DNA of 31,507 nucleotides from UBA7488 sp964414185 (GCA_964414185.1 CAYPVK010000013.1:1-31507); one strand, 5' to 3'; counted from the first letter of the stretch, positions 14,528 through 26,699 are shown. Numbers and translations: made by a program. Notes: generated by a model not told the origin, from the letters alone.

Positions 14528-15541
14528 TTAAAGTTCAAGATTATCTTCATCTTTTTTATTTAACACGAAATGACTGACGGCACGCAACATTTCGGATACG
14601 CCTTGTTTTGACACGCCCGAAACGGCATAAACGCTTTTTTTGGAAGCTTTTTTCAATTCTTTAACCTTTTCTTCCACTTGTTCGGGCGTCAACGCGTCAA
14701 TCTTATTCAAAGCGACAATCTCAGGCTTTTTCGCCAAAACATCGCTGTATTTTTTAAGTTCTTTGCGAATCATTCTATATGTGCCGCCGACATCTTCTTC
14801 AGTGCCGTCCACCAAATGGATTAAAGCGGAACACCGTTCCACATGTTTTAAAAAGCGTGTCCCCAATCCGGCACCTTCCGATGCGCCTTCAATCAATCCC
14901 GGAATATCGGCAATCAACATTTCCCCGTTATCGACCTTAACCATACCCAAATTCGGGTGCAACGTGGTAAACGGATAATCGGCAATTTTCGGACGAGCGC
15001 GCGAAATAGCGGATAATAATGTCGATTTTCCCGCATTGGGCATTCCGATTAAGCCGACATCGGCAATAATTTTCATGCGCAACCATACCCAAGCTTCTTC
15101 GCCTTCTTCACCCGGGTCGGCGCGATAAGGCGCTTGGTTGGTTGAACTTTTATACGATTCATTGCCACGGCCGCCCATACCGCCTTTGGCAACGACAAAC
15201 CGTTCACTCGCACGTAACAAATCGGCCAATACCGTTACACCGTCTTCGGCAACGATTTGCGTGCCCAACGGTACTTTAATAACCAAATCATCGCCGCCGG
15301 CCCCCGTGCAAGAACGAGAACCGCCGTTTGTGCCCCGCGGTGCTTTAAAATGTTGTTGATACCTGAAATCAATCAAGGTGTTAAGATTGGGAACGGCTTC
15401 AAAAACGACATCGCCACCCTTCCCGCCGTTTCCGCCGTTCGGGCCGCCGAATTCGATAAATTTTTCCCGCCTGAACGAACAAGCACCGTTACCGCCGTTT
15501 CCGGCCTTTACATATATTTTTGCTTCGTCTAAAAATTTCAT
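14528..15541 (-). CDS. obgE: GTPase Obg (ribosome assembly, CgtA)
   Basis: 337 residues from the ATG at 15541, chosen because Obg proteins begin MKFLDEA and a GGAG site lies 6 nt upstream; the in-frame start 15 nt earlier has neither. The glycine-rich Obg fold (residues 1-158) has KAGNGGNGACSFRR and repeated GGNGGKGG. The G domain has G1 MPNAGKST (about 167-174), G3 DIPG (212-215) and G4 NKID (279-282). The extra C-terminal domain of some Obg proteins is missing. It acts on the 50S subunit and in stress signalling. It is first in an operon with rsfS. Confidence 0.95.
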   Translation of the reverse strand: MKFLDEAKIYVKAGNGGNGACSFRREKFIEFGGPNGGNGGKGGDVVFEAVPNLNTLIDFRYQQHFKAPRGTNGGSRSCTGAGGDDLVIKVPLGTQIVAEDGVTVLADLLRASERFVVAKGGMGGRGNESYKSSTNQAPYRADPGEEGEEAWVWLRMKIIADVGLIGMPNAGKSTLLSAISRARPKIADYPFTTLHPNLGMVKVDNGEMLIADIPGLIEGASEGAGLGTRFLKHVERCSALIHLVDGTEEDVGGTYRMIRKELKKYSDVLAKKPEIVALNKIDALTPEQVEEKVKELKKASKKSVYAVSGVSKQGVSEMLRAVSHFVLNKKDEDNLEL

Positions 15542-15561
15542 ATAAACTCCATACACGTTAA

Positions 15562-15590
15562 CTTTTAGAAGTATTTTTACGCCTTGTCAA
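15562..15590 (-). promoter_or_regulatory. Probable obgE-rsfS promoter
   Basis: On the minus strand, TTGACA (15585-15590), a 17-nt spacer and TAAAAG (15562-15567), 20 nt before the obgE start codon. Confidence 0.6.
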
Positions 15591-15640
15591 CAGCCTTTTG
15601 AAAAATATTCCGTTTTTTGCCGTTATCGTTCCGATTGACC

Positions 15641-15677
15641 GAAAAAAGCCGACCTTTGAAATTTCACGGGTCAGCTT
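15641..15677 (-). terminator. leuS terminator
   Basis: On the minus strand, AAGCTGACC pairs with GGTCGGCTT (9 bp, one G-U, loop about 14 nt), running into six T (complement of 15642-15647). It lies 32 nt after the leuS stop and before the obgE promoter. Confidence 0.8.
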
Positions 15678-15708
15678 TTCATTTACGGAAAAATCCGCGT
15701 AAAATTGC

Positions 15709-18213
15709 CTATTTCACAACAAAATTGACCAATCGGCCCGGCACATAAATTTCCTTGACGATTTGTTTGCCGTCCAAATGATTTTTGACATTTTCGCTTT
15801 GTTTCGCCAAAGCCAAAATATCATCTTTTGCAGCATTCGTCGGCACAAAAATCGACGCGCGCTTTTTGCCCAAAACTTGGATAACGATTTCCATTTCGGC
15901 ATCTTGCGTCATTGCTTCGTCAAAAATCGGCCATGTTTCAAACGCCAAAGTTTTATCATGTCCCAACCGTTGCCACAATTCTTCGGAAATATGCGGAGCC
16001 ATCGGTGCCAACATCAATACGAATTTTTCCATATCCGTTTCGGAAACGGGCTTATCGGATTTATAAACGGCATTAACGAATTCCATTAATTTTGCAATCG
16101 CCGTGTTATAAGTCAACCGTTCCATATCTTCGGTAATGCCTTTGACGGTTTTATGCATCAATTTTGTCAAAGCTTCATCACCGCCTTGTGCAACAACTTT
16201 ACCGGGCGTTTCAACAATATTCCAAACACGTTTCAAAAAGCGGTTTACACCGTTAATACCATCGGCAGCCCACGGTTTTTCCGCTTCAATCGGCCCCATG
16301 AACATTTCATACAAACGCATTGAATCGGCGCCGTATTCATCAATCACTTCATCGGGATTGACAACATTATAACGGGATTTAGACATTTTTTCAACTTGAG
16401 TGTTGACTTTGACATCCGACCCTTTAACATACCAATCCGAACCACGTTTTTCAACTTGTTTCGGATAGTAGTATTTGCCGTTGTCATCGCGGTAAGAATA
16501 CGCCAAAATCATACCTTGGTTCACCAAGCGTTTAAACGGTTCATCGCATGAAACCAAACCGGCATCATACAACACTTTTTGCCAAAAACGTGCATACAAC
16601 AAATGCAACACGGCATGTTCGACACCGCCGACATAAATATCGACAGGCATCCAATAATTGTCGGCTTCCTTGCTCCAAGCTTCCTTATCATTATGCGGAT
16701 CACAAAAACGCAAGAAATACCAACTTGAACCCGCCCATTGCGGCATGGTGTTCGTTTCGCGCGTAGCCGGTTTGCCCGTATCCGGATCAACCGTTTCAAG
16801 CCAATCGGCAACTTTTGCAAGTGGCGGTTCGCCGTCTTCCCGCGGTTTAAAATCAGCCATCGGCGGCAATAAAACGGGCAAATCCTTCATCGGAACGGTC
16901 TTAATACCTTCATCCGTATGAATAATCGGGAACGGTTCGCCCCAATACCGTTGACGGGCAAACAACCAATCCCGCAATTTGTAATTGACGGTGCCTTTAC
17001 CAAAACCGTTTTCTTCGGCATACTTAATCATTGCGGCCTTAGATTCTTTGACCCGCAAACCGTTTAAAAAGCCGGAATTGACCAAAACGCCGTCGCCTTC
17101 CCAAGCTTCCTTGGAAATATCGCCGCCTTCAATAACTTGAATAATCGGCAAATCAAATTTTTTGGCAAAATCATAATCGCGTTGGTCGTGAGCCGGCACT
17201 GCCATAATCGCGCCGTACCCATAATCGCCGAGCACATAATCGGCAATATAAATCGGCAATTTATCGCCGTTTAACGGGTTAATTGCATACGCCCCCGTGA
17301 AAGCCCCCGTTTTTTCTTTGGCTTCGGCCAAACGGTCCTGAGCGGATTTTTTCGCTGCCGCTTCAACATATGCCTTTACGGCATCCGCTTGTTCATCCGT
17401 GGTAATTTCCTTAACCAATGCGTGTTCGGGCGCCAATACGCAATATGTTGCGCCGAACAATGTATCGGGACGGGTTGTATAAACGGTAAATTCGGCATCT
17501 TTGCCGTCGACTTTAAACGTCAAATCGGCCCCCGTGGATTTGCCGATCCATTCGCGTTGCATTGTTTTAATGCTTTCGGGCCAATCGACGCGGTCCAAAC
17601 CTTCCAACAATTTTTCGGCATAATCGGTAATTTTCAACATCCATTGGCGCATCGGCTTTTTAACGACTTCATCGCCCGTTTCGACGTATTTGCCGTCTTT
17701 AACCTCTTCATTCGCCAACACGGTGCCGAATTTCGGACACCAATTCACCGGCACGGTCACTTCATAGGCAAGCCCGCGTTCAAACAAGATTTTTAAAATC
17801 CATTGCGTCCATTTGTAATATCCGGGGTCGGTCGTGTTAATTTCCCTGTCCCAATCATATGAAAACCCAATAGCTTTGAGTTGATCGCGAAATATTTTTG
17901 TATTTATCTTAACTACTTCGGCGGGATGCATGCCCGTGTTTTCGGCGTACCGTTCGGCAGGCAACCCGAAAGCGTCCCACCCCATCGGGTGCAACACGTT
18001 AAAACCGCGCATACGTTTATAGCGGGAAATAATATCCGAAATCGTATAATTTTCGGCATGTCCGACGTGCAACCCCGCCCCCGACGGATATGGGAACATA
18101 TCCAACACATAATATTTTTCTTTGGATTTATCAATTTCGGCCTTAAACGTTTTATTGTCTTCCCAATATTTTTGCCATTTGGGTTCAATTTCTTTATGAT
18201 TGTATTCTGCCAT
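15709..18213 (-). CDS. leuS: Leucyl-tRNA synthetase
   Basis: 834 residues, close to the usual 850-870 for bacterial LeuRS. It has the class I HIGH motif as HVGH (49-52, in PYPSGAGLHVGH) and KMSKS (about 606-610, in VEKMSKSRYN). The CP1 editing domain lies between, with TTRPDTLFGATY and the editing-site segment near VPAHDQRDYDFA. The C-terminal anticodon-binding and LeuRS-specific domains are present. GAGGA lies 7 nt before the ATG. The 5' leader is a copy of the dispersed repeat also found at 20870 and 20964. Confidence 0.97.
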   Translation of the reverse strand: MAEYNHKEIEPKWQKYWEDNKTFKAEIDKSKEKYYVLDMFPYPSGAGLHVGHAENYTISDIISRYKRMRGFNVLHPMGWDAFGLPAERYAENTGMHPAEVVKINTKIFRDQLKAIGFSYDWDREINTTDPGYYKWTQWILKILFERGLAYEVTVPVNWCPKFGTVLANEEVKDGKYVETGDEVVKKPMRQWMLKITDYAEKLLEGLDRVDWPESIKTMQREWIGKSTGADLTFKVDGKDAEFTVYTTRPDTLFGATYCVLAPEHALVKEITTDEQADAVKAYVEAAAKKSAQDRLAEAKEKTGAFTGAYAINPLNGDKLPIYIADYVLGDYGYGAIMAVPAHDQRDYDFAKKFDLPIIQVIEGGDISKEAWEGDGVLVNSGFLNGLRVKESKAAMIKYAEENGFGKGTVNYKLRDWLFARQRYWGEPFPIIHTDEGIKTVPMKDLPVLLPPMADFKPREDGEPPLAKVADWLETVDPDTGKPATRETNTMPQWAGSSWYFLRFCDPHNDKEAWSKEADNYWMPVDIYVGGVEHAVLHLLYARFWQKVLYDAGLVSCDEPFKRLVNQGMILAYSYRDDNGKYYYPKQVEKRGSDWYVKGSDVKVNTQVEKMSKSRYNVVNPDEVIDEYGADSMRLYEMFMGPIEAEKPWAADGINGVNRFLKRVWNIVETPGKVVAQGGDEALTKLMHKTVKGITEDMERLTYNTAIAKLMEFVNAVYKSDKPVSETDMEKFVLMLAPMAPHISEELWQRLGHDKTLAFETWPIFDEAMTQDAEMEIVIQVLGKKRASIFVPTNAAKDDILALAKQSENVKNHLDGKQIVKEIYVPGRLVNFVVK

Positions 18214-18225
18214 TTAATTTTCCTC

Positions 18226-18277
18226 TTTCAACAAATATATACAAAACAGTATACATATATTTATAAAAAAATAAAGG
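18226..18277. repeat. Dispersed AT-rich repeat, copy in the leuS leader
   Basis: About 52 bp (TTTCAACAAATATATAC...AAAAAATAAAG), nearly identical to the first half of the 94-bp tandem units at 20870 and 20964, differing by a 1-nt gap. It contains the small hairpin TATAC-AAAACA-GTATA. Similarity extends a little into the leuS ribosome-site region (AATTTTCCTC against AATTTTTCCGC). Confidence 0.75.
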
Positions 18278-18346
18278 ACTAATTTAACCGAATTTAAAAA
18301 TCCGCATACACATGTGAACGGCAATACCTTAAAGGTATATTTTTGC

Positions 18347-18374
18347 TTGACGAACAATGTTTTTAAATTATAAT
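18347..18374 (+). promoter_or_regulatory. Promoter of prepilin-like copy 2
   Basis: TTGACG (18347-18352), 16 nt, perfect TATAAT (18369-18374). A palindrome, ATACCTT-A-AAGGTAT (18324-18338), sits just upstream of the -35 and could be an operator. The leader to the ATG is about 48 nt. Confidence 0.7.
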
Positions 18375-18428
18375 CGCCGTATTAGAAATAAAATTATTGA
18401 TTGCTTTTGTATAAGGGAGATTGAAAAA

Positions 18429-20028
18429 ATGCGCAATATTACCCCCCCCCCGAAAAAATGTAAATAATTCAAACGTTTTTTCGAATATTAAATCTTATTT
18501 TAAATTTTTCAAACGTTCAAAAAATCCCACCGTCGAACACGGCCGTTCCATGACCGAAATGTTGGGCGTGTTGGCGATTGTCGGTATCCTATCTGTCGGT
18601 TCCATTCTCGGATACAACTTCGGTATTTCAAAATATCGCGCAAATGTCATTTTAAATGGCGTAAAAACAATTGTTGTCCTGTTAGATGCAGACAACCGAT
18701 TCTTGTTTGATGAAAAAGAATCTTATTCCCCGGATGAATTATCTATTGAAACGCAATCGAACCATGAATATGCCATTTCATCGGAAACGTATGAAACATA
18801 CTATGTTGTTGTCAAAAATGTGCCTTATCGTGTGTGCGAATTGTTAACGGACACCGTTCCCGAATATGTCGAAGAAATTATTCCGAACGCTTTTACAACG
18901 ACTTTATGTGAAAACAACGACAGTAATAATGTTTATTTTTTCATCAATAATGAATTAAATTCCAACGCACAAAATCCCGATCGGTACGACCGTTGTGACG
19001 AAACCCCGTGTCCGGGCGTTTGCCATGATTGCGTCCAAGGCAGATGCATTGACAACGATGATAAATGCCCCGACGGCGAAACATGTACGAACGGACAATG
19101 TTCTACTTGTGAAAAAGGATACGTTTTGTTGCATTCACCCGGAGGCACAAATTCAATTTGTTGCCCGAAAGGCACAAACGGCGTCAAAAGCTATTGGGAA
19201 AGTGCGAGTTATTTAGCTTGTTGCCCGAAAGGCACTTCATCTTATCCGCGCAGTGGAAACAGCTATGTTTGCGTTGTGGATAAATGCCCCTCAGACAAAC
19301 CAAACCGCTTAACATACTCATACGGAAATAATCAAACCCCTATTTGCTGTCCGACAGAAAGTACGGGAGCTGCCACTCTGCAGGCTAACAGCGTTACAGC
19401 AGGCGGAGACATCATGCAAGGTTATTGTTGTAAAGCCGGATATGAACCTGTTAAAACTGCCAACTCTGAAACAATTTGTTCCGCCGTATCATGCCCAACC
19501 GGACAAAGCCTCGCTCAAATGTATCAAGGTTATGGATGGAAAAAAACATGTTGTCCTTCAGGAATAACTTATGCGGCTACAAAAGATACCGTCATCGGTC
19601 ACGCCGGTTGCTGCACGGAAAATGAAACACTGGTATATGGAAATTATGAATCAACTTGTTTACCGGATGTTTGTCCCGCATCAGCTCCTGCTCGCGTTGA
19701 ATTTATATTTAACGGCAAAAAATTTGAATGGTGTTGTCCTGCAGGTACAAAAGTCGCCGCCGAAACAAAAGGAAACGCTTTGTGGTTTTATAATTACGGC
19801 GGAACACAACCGTATTGTTGCAAACCGAACCAAATCTTAGCACCCAATCCGCAATGGAATAACAATCGCTTGGAATGCCAAGATTGCCCGTCTGGTACCG
19901 TTCCCAATGAATCAAGCAGCGCATGCGTTCCGTGTCCCGACGGTTCCATCCCAAACGGCAAAGGTAATGCGTGTGAAGCATGTCCCGACGGCACTGTTCC
20001 CAATCAAGACGGCACGGCTTGCCTGTAA
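18429..20028 (+). CDS. Cysteine-rich prepilin-like surface protein, copy 2 (poly-C tract OFF)
   Basis: The start by homology is the ATG at 18429, 8 nt after AAGGGAGA. With C10-G-A6 the reading is MRNITPPPKKCK and then stop (18465-18467). The rest of the protein, about 530 residues, is fully open in another frame. Losing one C or gaining two restores it. The open frame can also be entered from a TTG at 18421, but that codon touches the ribosome site and is unlikely to be used. The body has the same prepilin signal (EHG, then RSMTEMLGVLAIVGILSVG), a domain of about 110 residues, then some 330 residues with about 40 cysteines. Many are CC pairs (ICCPKGT, ACCPKGT, WCCPAGT, YCCKPN), and it ends in three C-PDGT/S-PN modules. 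A disulfide-rich extracellular adhesin or pilus tip is plausible; no homologue is recognised with certainty. Confidence 0.75.
18442..18458 (+). repeat. Poly-C/poly-A tract, copy 2 (10 C + G + 6 A), OFF
   Basis: Tract total 17, which leaves the ATG at 18429 out of frame with the downstream prepilin domain and gives a stop after 12 codons. Confidence 0.85.
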
Positions 20029-20124
20029 AGCGGGATATACAGATAACGCCTTTTAAACGGGGACAAAGTACACGGTGCAAGGCACGGCTTAACCGCCAAA
20101 AACCATAATGCGGTAAATAACTTT

Positions 20125-20152
20125 TTGACTAACCCCTGAAATGTGCTATAAT
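20125..20152 (+). promoter_or_regulatory. Promoter of the 103-residue protein gene
   Basis: TTGACT (20125-20130), 16 nt, perfect TATAAT (20147-20152), giving a leader of about 73 nt before the ATG at 20232. Confidence 0.75.
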
Positions 20153-20231
20153 AAAAAAACTTGTTCGATCAAAACGCCAATTCGGACGACCGTCAACAAA
20201 ATACATGAATGACATGAGTGGGACATAAAAT

Positions 20232-20543
20232 ATGAATAAGACATTCAAAAACTTTTTAAAAGGTATTTGTAATATTTATCAAGGCGTATGCGACATTTTA
20301 ACTTTCGGAGCCACCTGCGAACTTTCCTGCGAAAAAAATGAACAGTGCGGCCAAACAAACATGCGTACCACTCAAAAAAAAGCAAAAACCATTTTCAACG
20401 ATGTAAACAGCCGTTTTAAAAACCCTTCTTTGCAACAAAGACATAACAAAATTTTACGGGATTTGCAAATGTTCGAAAACGATTTTCGCAACTTGTTCGG
20501 CCCGGAATCTCACACATTGGGGTCAGTAAATTTAAACGGGTAA
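20232..20543 (+). CDS. Small hypothetical protein
   Basis: 103 residues; I do not recognise it. The N-terminus is amphipathic (MNKTFKNFLKGICNIYQGVC) with four cysteines between residues 13 and 39 (GICNIY, GVCDIL, ATCELSC) and a fifth in EQCGQ. The second half is a charged helix-forming region (KKAKTIFNDVNSRF, HNKILRDLQMFENDFRNLF). No signal peptide or membrane helix is clear. A good promoter supports it being expressed. It sits between the Cys-rich prepilin-like gene and a decayed gene. Confidence 0.6.
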   Translation: MNKTFKNFLKGICNIYQGVCDILTFGATCELSCEKNEQCGQTNMRTTQKKAKTIFNDVNSRFKNPSLQQRHNKILRDLQMFENDFRNLFGPESHTLGSVNLNG

Positions 20544-20870
20544 CCTGGGATAAAAATCAACAACCGCCCGGCCGTTATAAACTGGCACACCCATACGGTC
20601 CATATACGTCAGCGGGATTAAAATTTCTTCGGCGTTTTTGATTATTCGGCTCGGCGGTCATGTATTCTTTTTACAGCATATTAAATTCTTCGTTGATTTT
20701 AAATTTTCTTTCGGCCGAAAATGCCGCATCGATGAGGTTGCCGGTTAAATCGTAGCTTGCAAAAAAAGTGCTTAAAACAACTCCGTATTTATCAAAACGG
20801 TTTCTTGGTGCTGTTCGATCAATCCGTTGTCATGAAATGTCGTATCAATTTGCGCATAAATTTTTCCGCT
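20540..20870 (-). pseudogene. Decayed gene, fragments in three frames
   Basis: On the minus strand, coding-like pieces follow one another in different frames: VESGKIYAQIDTTFHDNGL, then RFDKYGVVLSTFFASYDLTG continuing to NEEFNML and a stop, then AEEILIPLTYMDRMGVPVY continuing to VVDFYPR. No single frame is open. The 5' end is cut exactly where the 94-bp repeat begins. The original family is not recognised. Confidence 0.55.
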
Positions 20871-21157
20871 TTCAACAAATATATACAAAACAGTATACAT
20901 ATTATTTATAAAAAAATAAAGAGATGTTTTGCCGAAACAAAGCAAATATTGACAAATTACCGATTTCAACAAATATATACAAAACAGTATACATATTATT
21001 TATAAAAAAATAAAGAGANNNNNNNNNNNNNNNNNNNNNNNNNNNNNNNNNNNNNNNNNNNNNNNNNNNNNNNNNNNNNNNNNNNNNNNNNNNNNNNNNN
21101 NNNNNNNNNNNNNNNNNNTGTTTTGCCGAAACAAAGCAAATATTGACAAATTACCGA
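20870..21157. repeat. 94-bp tandem repeat interrupted by an assembly gap
   Basis: The unit starting TTCAACAAATATATAC recurs at 20871 and 20965 (period 94). The second copy breaks off at 21018 and the sequence after the gap resumes at the matching point in the unit (TGTTTTGCCG, as at 20925). The array therefore probably continues inside the gap. Each unit ends in TATTGACAAATTACCGA, which supplies a -35 element; the last one serves the leucine-rich-repeat gene. Confidence 0.85.
21019..21118. other. Assembly gap (100 N)
   Basis: Exactly 100 N, the conventional length for a gap of unknown size. It falls inside the tandem repeat, which is probably what broke the assembly. Confidence 0.98.
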
Positions 21158-21171
21158 ATATATGATACATT
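21143..21171 (+). promoter_or_regulatory. Probable promoter of the leucine-rich-repeat protein gene
   Basis: TTGACA (21143-21148) inside the last repeat unit, a 17-nt spacer and TACATT (21166-21171) in unique DNA. The leader to the ATG at 21253 would be about 75 nt. Confidence 0.5.
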
Positions 21172-21252
21172 GGAAAGTATGGTAATGCGTGCAATCTTCG
21201 GCTTTTGCGCGTCAATGTGCAATCGGCGGAACCGAATAAGGACGGTGGGAAA

Positions 21253-22563
21253 ATGGATAATCAACACGTACCCGATGAAATGATGTTGGACGATTTTGTT
21301 TTGGATTTGAAAAGCAAAACCGTCAAAAATCCGAATGGCGATGCTTTTATCCAAGCAATTCAAGACGAAATCAAAGACAAAGAATTGCAAATCATTACAA
21401 ACGCCGAAGGGCACAAATGTTTGCTTGCCGACGGGGAACAACTTGTACAAACGGACAAAAATCGGATTATTTCGCTTAAATTGCCGAAAACCATCCTTAT
21501 AGAAAATTCTTTCCTTGCGAAAAACAATTCTTTGATACAATTTGAAGCGCCGAATTTGTTTATCGTTATGAATAATTTTATGTCCGCCAATAACACGCTG
21601 AAGCATTTTGACGCACCGTATTTGATGAGCGCGGAAGATTATTTCCTGTGCAACAATAAAGTGTTGGAAAATTTGAATGTTCCGAATTTAAAATCCGTCG
21701 GCCAATTATTTTTATGCAACAACAATACATTAACCAAGCTTGACATGCCGAATTTGGCTTCGGCGGGAAACGGTTTTATGAGGAACAACAATTCGTTGAT
21801 ACACGTTAATATGCCGAAATTAATGGGGGCTGCCGAATGTTTCCTTGAAAACAACAATACGTTGGAACATTTGAACGTGCCGAATTTAATGGTGGCTTGG
21901 GAAAAATTCCTTGCTCGAAACAACAGCTTGTTGGTTCTTAACATGCCGAATTTGGAAGTTGCCGAAGATGATTTTTTAAAAACAAATGAGGTGTTGACGG
22001 TATTTAACGCGCCGAATTTGGAAAGCGTCGGAAATAATTTTTTACGCGGAAATACCGATTTTTTGCAAGAATTCCACACGCCGAAATTAAGAAAAACCGG
22101 GAATAATTTCCTTTGTTTTAACGAATCTTTAATAAATTTGCACTTGCCCGAATTGGAAACGGTCGGGAACATGTTTATGTACGGTAATACGTCTTTGGAA
22201 TCTTTCAGTGCGCCGAAACTGACAACAATCGGGTATAATTTCTTGTGCAACAATAAAGCTTTAGAAGTCTTCAGTGCACCGAAATTGATAATTATGAAAG
22301 GCAATTTGAAAGACCTTTCCGCTTCAAAAGAAATCAGGAAAGATATATTGTTTTCCCATCCCAAACGCGATGCGCTGCTGGCAAGCACGATTCAGGCATC
22401 TTTGAAAAATGCATTGGAAAAACGCTCGGTTCAATATTCGGGACAAAGTAAAAAAGGACGGGAATCTGCCTTAAAAAATACTTCGGAACAACATTCAAAA
22501 ATGCTTAAAGGAAGATTATCGGGTTTGTTTAAATCACATTTATTCAGCAGAAAACAACGATAG
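21253..22563 (+). CDS. Leucine-rich-repeat protein, unknown function
   Basis: 436 residues from the ATG at 21253; an in-frame TTG at 21205 is possible but less likely. Residues of about 75-355 are some 12 repeats of about 23 residues with consensus PNL-xxVGxxFLxxNxxLxxLxx (for example SVGQLFLCNNNTL, TVGNMFMYGNTSL). This is a regular solenoid related to BspA-type repeats, with a striking Asn ladder (FLCNN, FMRNN, FLENN). The N-terminal 75 residues are acidic. The last 60 are basic and Ser-rich (KKGRESALKN, HLFSRKQR). No signal peptide or membrane helix is visible, so it is either cytoplasmic or exported by an unusual route; LRR proteins of host-associated bacteria are often secreted effectors. 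It ends at a terminator shared with nifJ. Confidence 0.75.
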   Translation: MDNQHVPDEMMLDDFVLDLKSKTVKNPNGDAFIQAIQDEIKDKELQIITNAEGHKCLLADGEQLVQTDKNRIISLKLPKTILIENSFLAKNNSLIQFEAPNLFIVMNNFMSANNTLKHFDAPYLMSAEDYFLCNNKVLENLNVPNLKSVGQLFLCNNNTLTKLDMPNLASAGNGFMRNNNSLIHVNMPKLMGAAECFLENNNTLEHLNVPNLMVAWEKFLARNNSLLVLNMPNLEVAEDDFLKTNEVLTVFNAPNLESVGNNFLRGNTDFLQEFHTPKLRKTGNNFLCFNESLINLHLPELETVGNMFMYGNTSLESFSAPKLTTIGYNFLCNNKALEVFSAPKLIIMKGNLKDLSASKEIRKDILFSHPKRDALLASTIQASLKNALEKRSVQYSGQSKKGRESALKNTSEQHSKMLKGRLSGLFKSHLFSRKQR

Positions 22564-22624
22564 CCGAAAGAACAAAATCATAGCGGCAATTAAAAAATAC
22601 CCGTTAAAACCGAATGATAAAATT

Positions 22625-22660
22625 AAAAACGCCCTCATCAAAAAATAAGGGCGTTTTTTC
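22625..22660. terminator. Bidirectional terminator between the LRR gene and nifJ
   Basis: AACGCCCT (22628-22635) pairs with AGGGCGTT (22648-22655), with T runs on both strands. It serves the converging genes that end at 22563 and 22665. Confidence 0.85.
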
Positions 22661-22664
22661 GGAA

Positions 22665-26201
<3,537 letters not shown>

Positions 26202-26365
26202 GACGTATTTCCTTTCAATTATCCCATATAAAAATTTTAACCTTTTTAAGTTTAAGAAAGGCACTTATAATATATGGGGGGGAGTATATAACTTTTTAAA
26301 CGCGAAAGTCCAGCTTTTTTTGGTATAATAAAGTTAAACAAACATTCAACAAAGTATGCCACGGA

Positions 26366-26397
26366 TAAAAAAACGCCCTTTCGAAAAAAGGCGTTTC
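26366..26397 (-). terminator. Terminator of the DUF3126-type gene
   Basis: On the minus strand, AAACGCC and GGCGTTT form a 7-bp stem with a 12-nt loop, running into more T (complement of the A run at 26367-26372). It lies 8 nt after the stop codon at 26405. Confidence 0.75.
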
Positions 26398-26404
26398 GGG
26401 ATTT

Positions 26405-26620
26405 TTACAAATCTTGCAAATCATCGGATAATATCGACATATTCCAATCGTACGAAACTTCGCCGTCATCTTCGTCTTTATAAATCACACCGACAAATTC
26501 TTTGCCGACATACGCTTCGGCGGGGGCGTTGTTGCCATCGCCTTTTTTGACGATAATCTTTTGATTATCAAACAATTTGCACAAATATTTTTGAATTTTT
26601 AACATTTCTTCGGGCGTCAT
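26405..26620 (-). CDS. DUF3126-type small protein
   Basis: 71 residues (MTPEEMLKIQKYLCKLF..., then KEFVGVIYKDEDDGEVSYDWN, shown here split, and LSDDLQDL at the end). The pattern of an N-terminal helix, a short beta region and a conserved V-I-Y-x-DEDDGE-x-S-Y core matches the DUF3126 family, which I know only from Alphaproteobacteria. Function is unknown. A weak AGGA lies before the ATG. It has its own terminator and is divergent from dusA. Confidence 0.75.
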   Translation of the reverse strand: MTPEEMLKIQKYLCKLFDNQKIIVKKGDGNNAPAEAYVGKEFVGVIYKDEDDGEVSYDWNMSILSDDLQDL

Positions 26621-26699
26621 CGCGGTTTATCCTTTCATTTTAGATTGTTTTTTGTTAATATACGCATATGATTCAAAACTTACAAGAACTATTTAAAAT

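Noticed and set aside
18421..18428. TTG at 18421 as start of prepilin-like copy 2
   Set aside because: It lies directly against the ribosome-binding sequence and homology with copies 1 and 3 points to the ATG at 18429.
20870..21157. CRISPR array
   Set aside because: The 94-bp units are contiguous tandem copies without distinct spacers, and no cas genes are present.
21205..21252. TTG start for the LRR protein
   Set aside because: The ATG at 21253 is the stronger codon; the upstream 16 residues add nothing recognisable.
26202..26264. Longer N-terminus of nifJ
   Set aside because: The ATG at 26201 has the ribosome site and gives the normal PFOR start.
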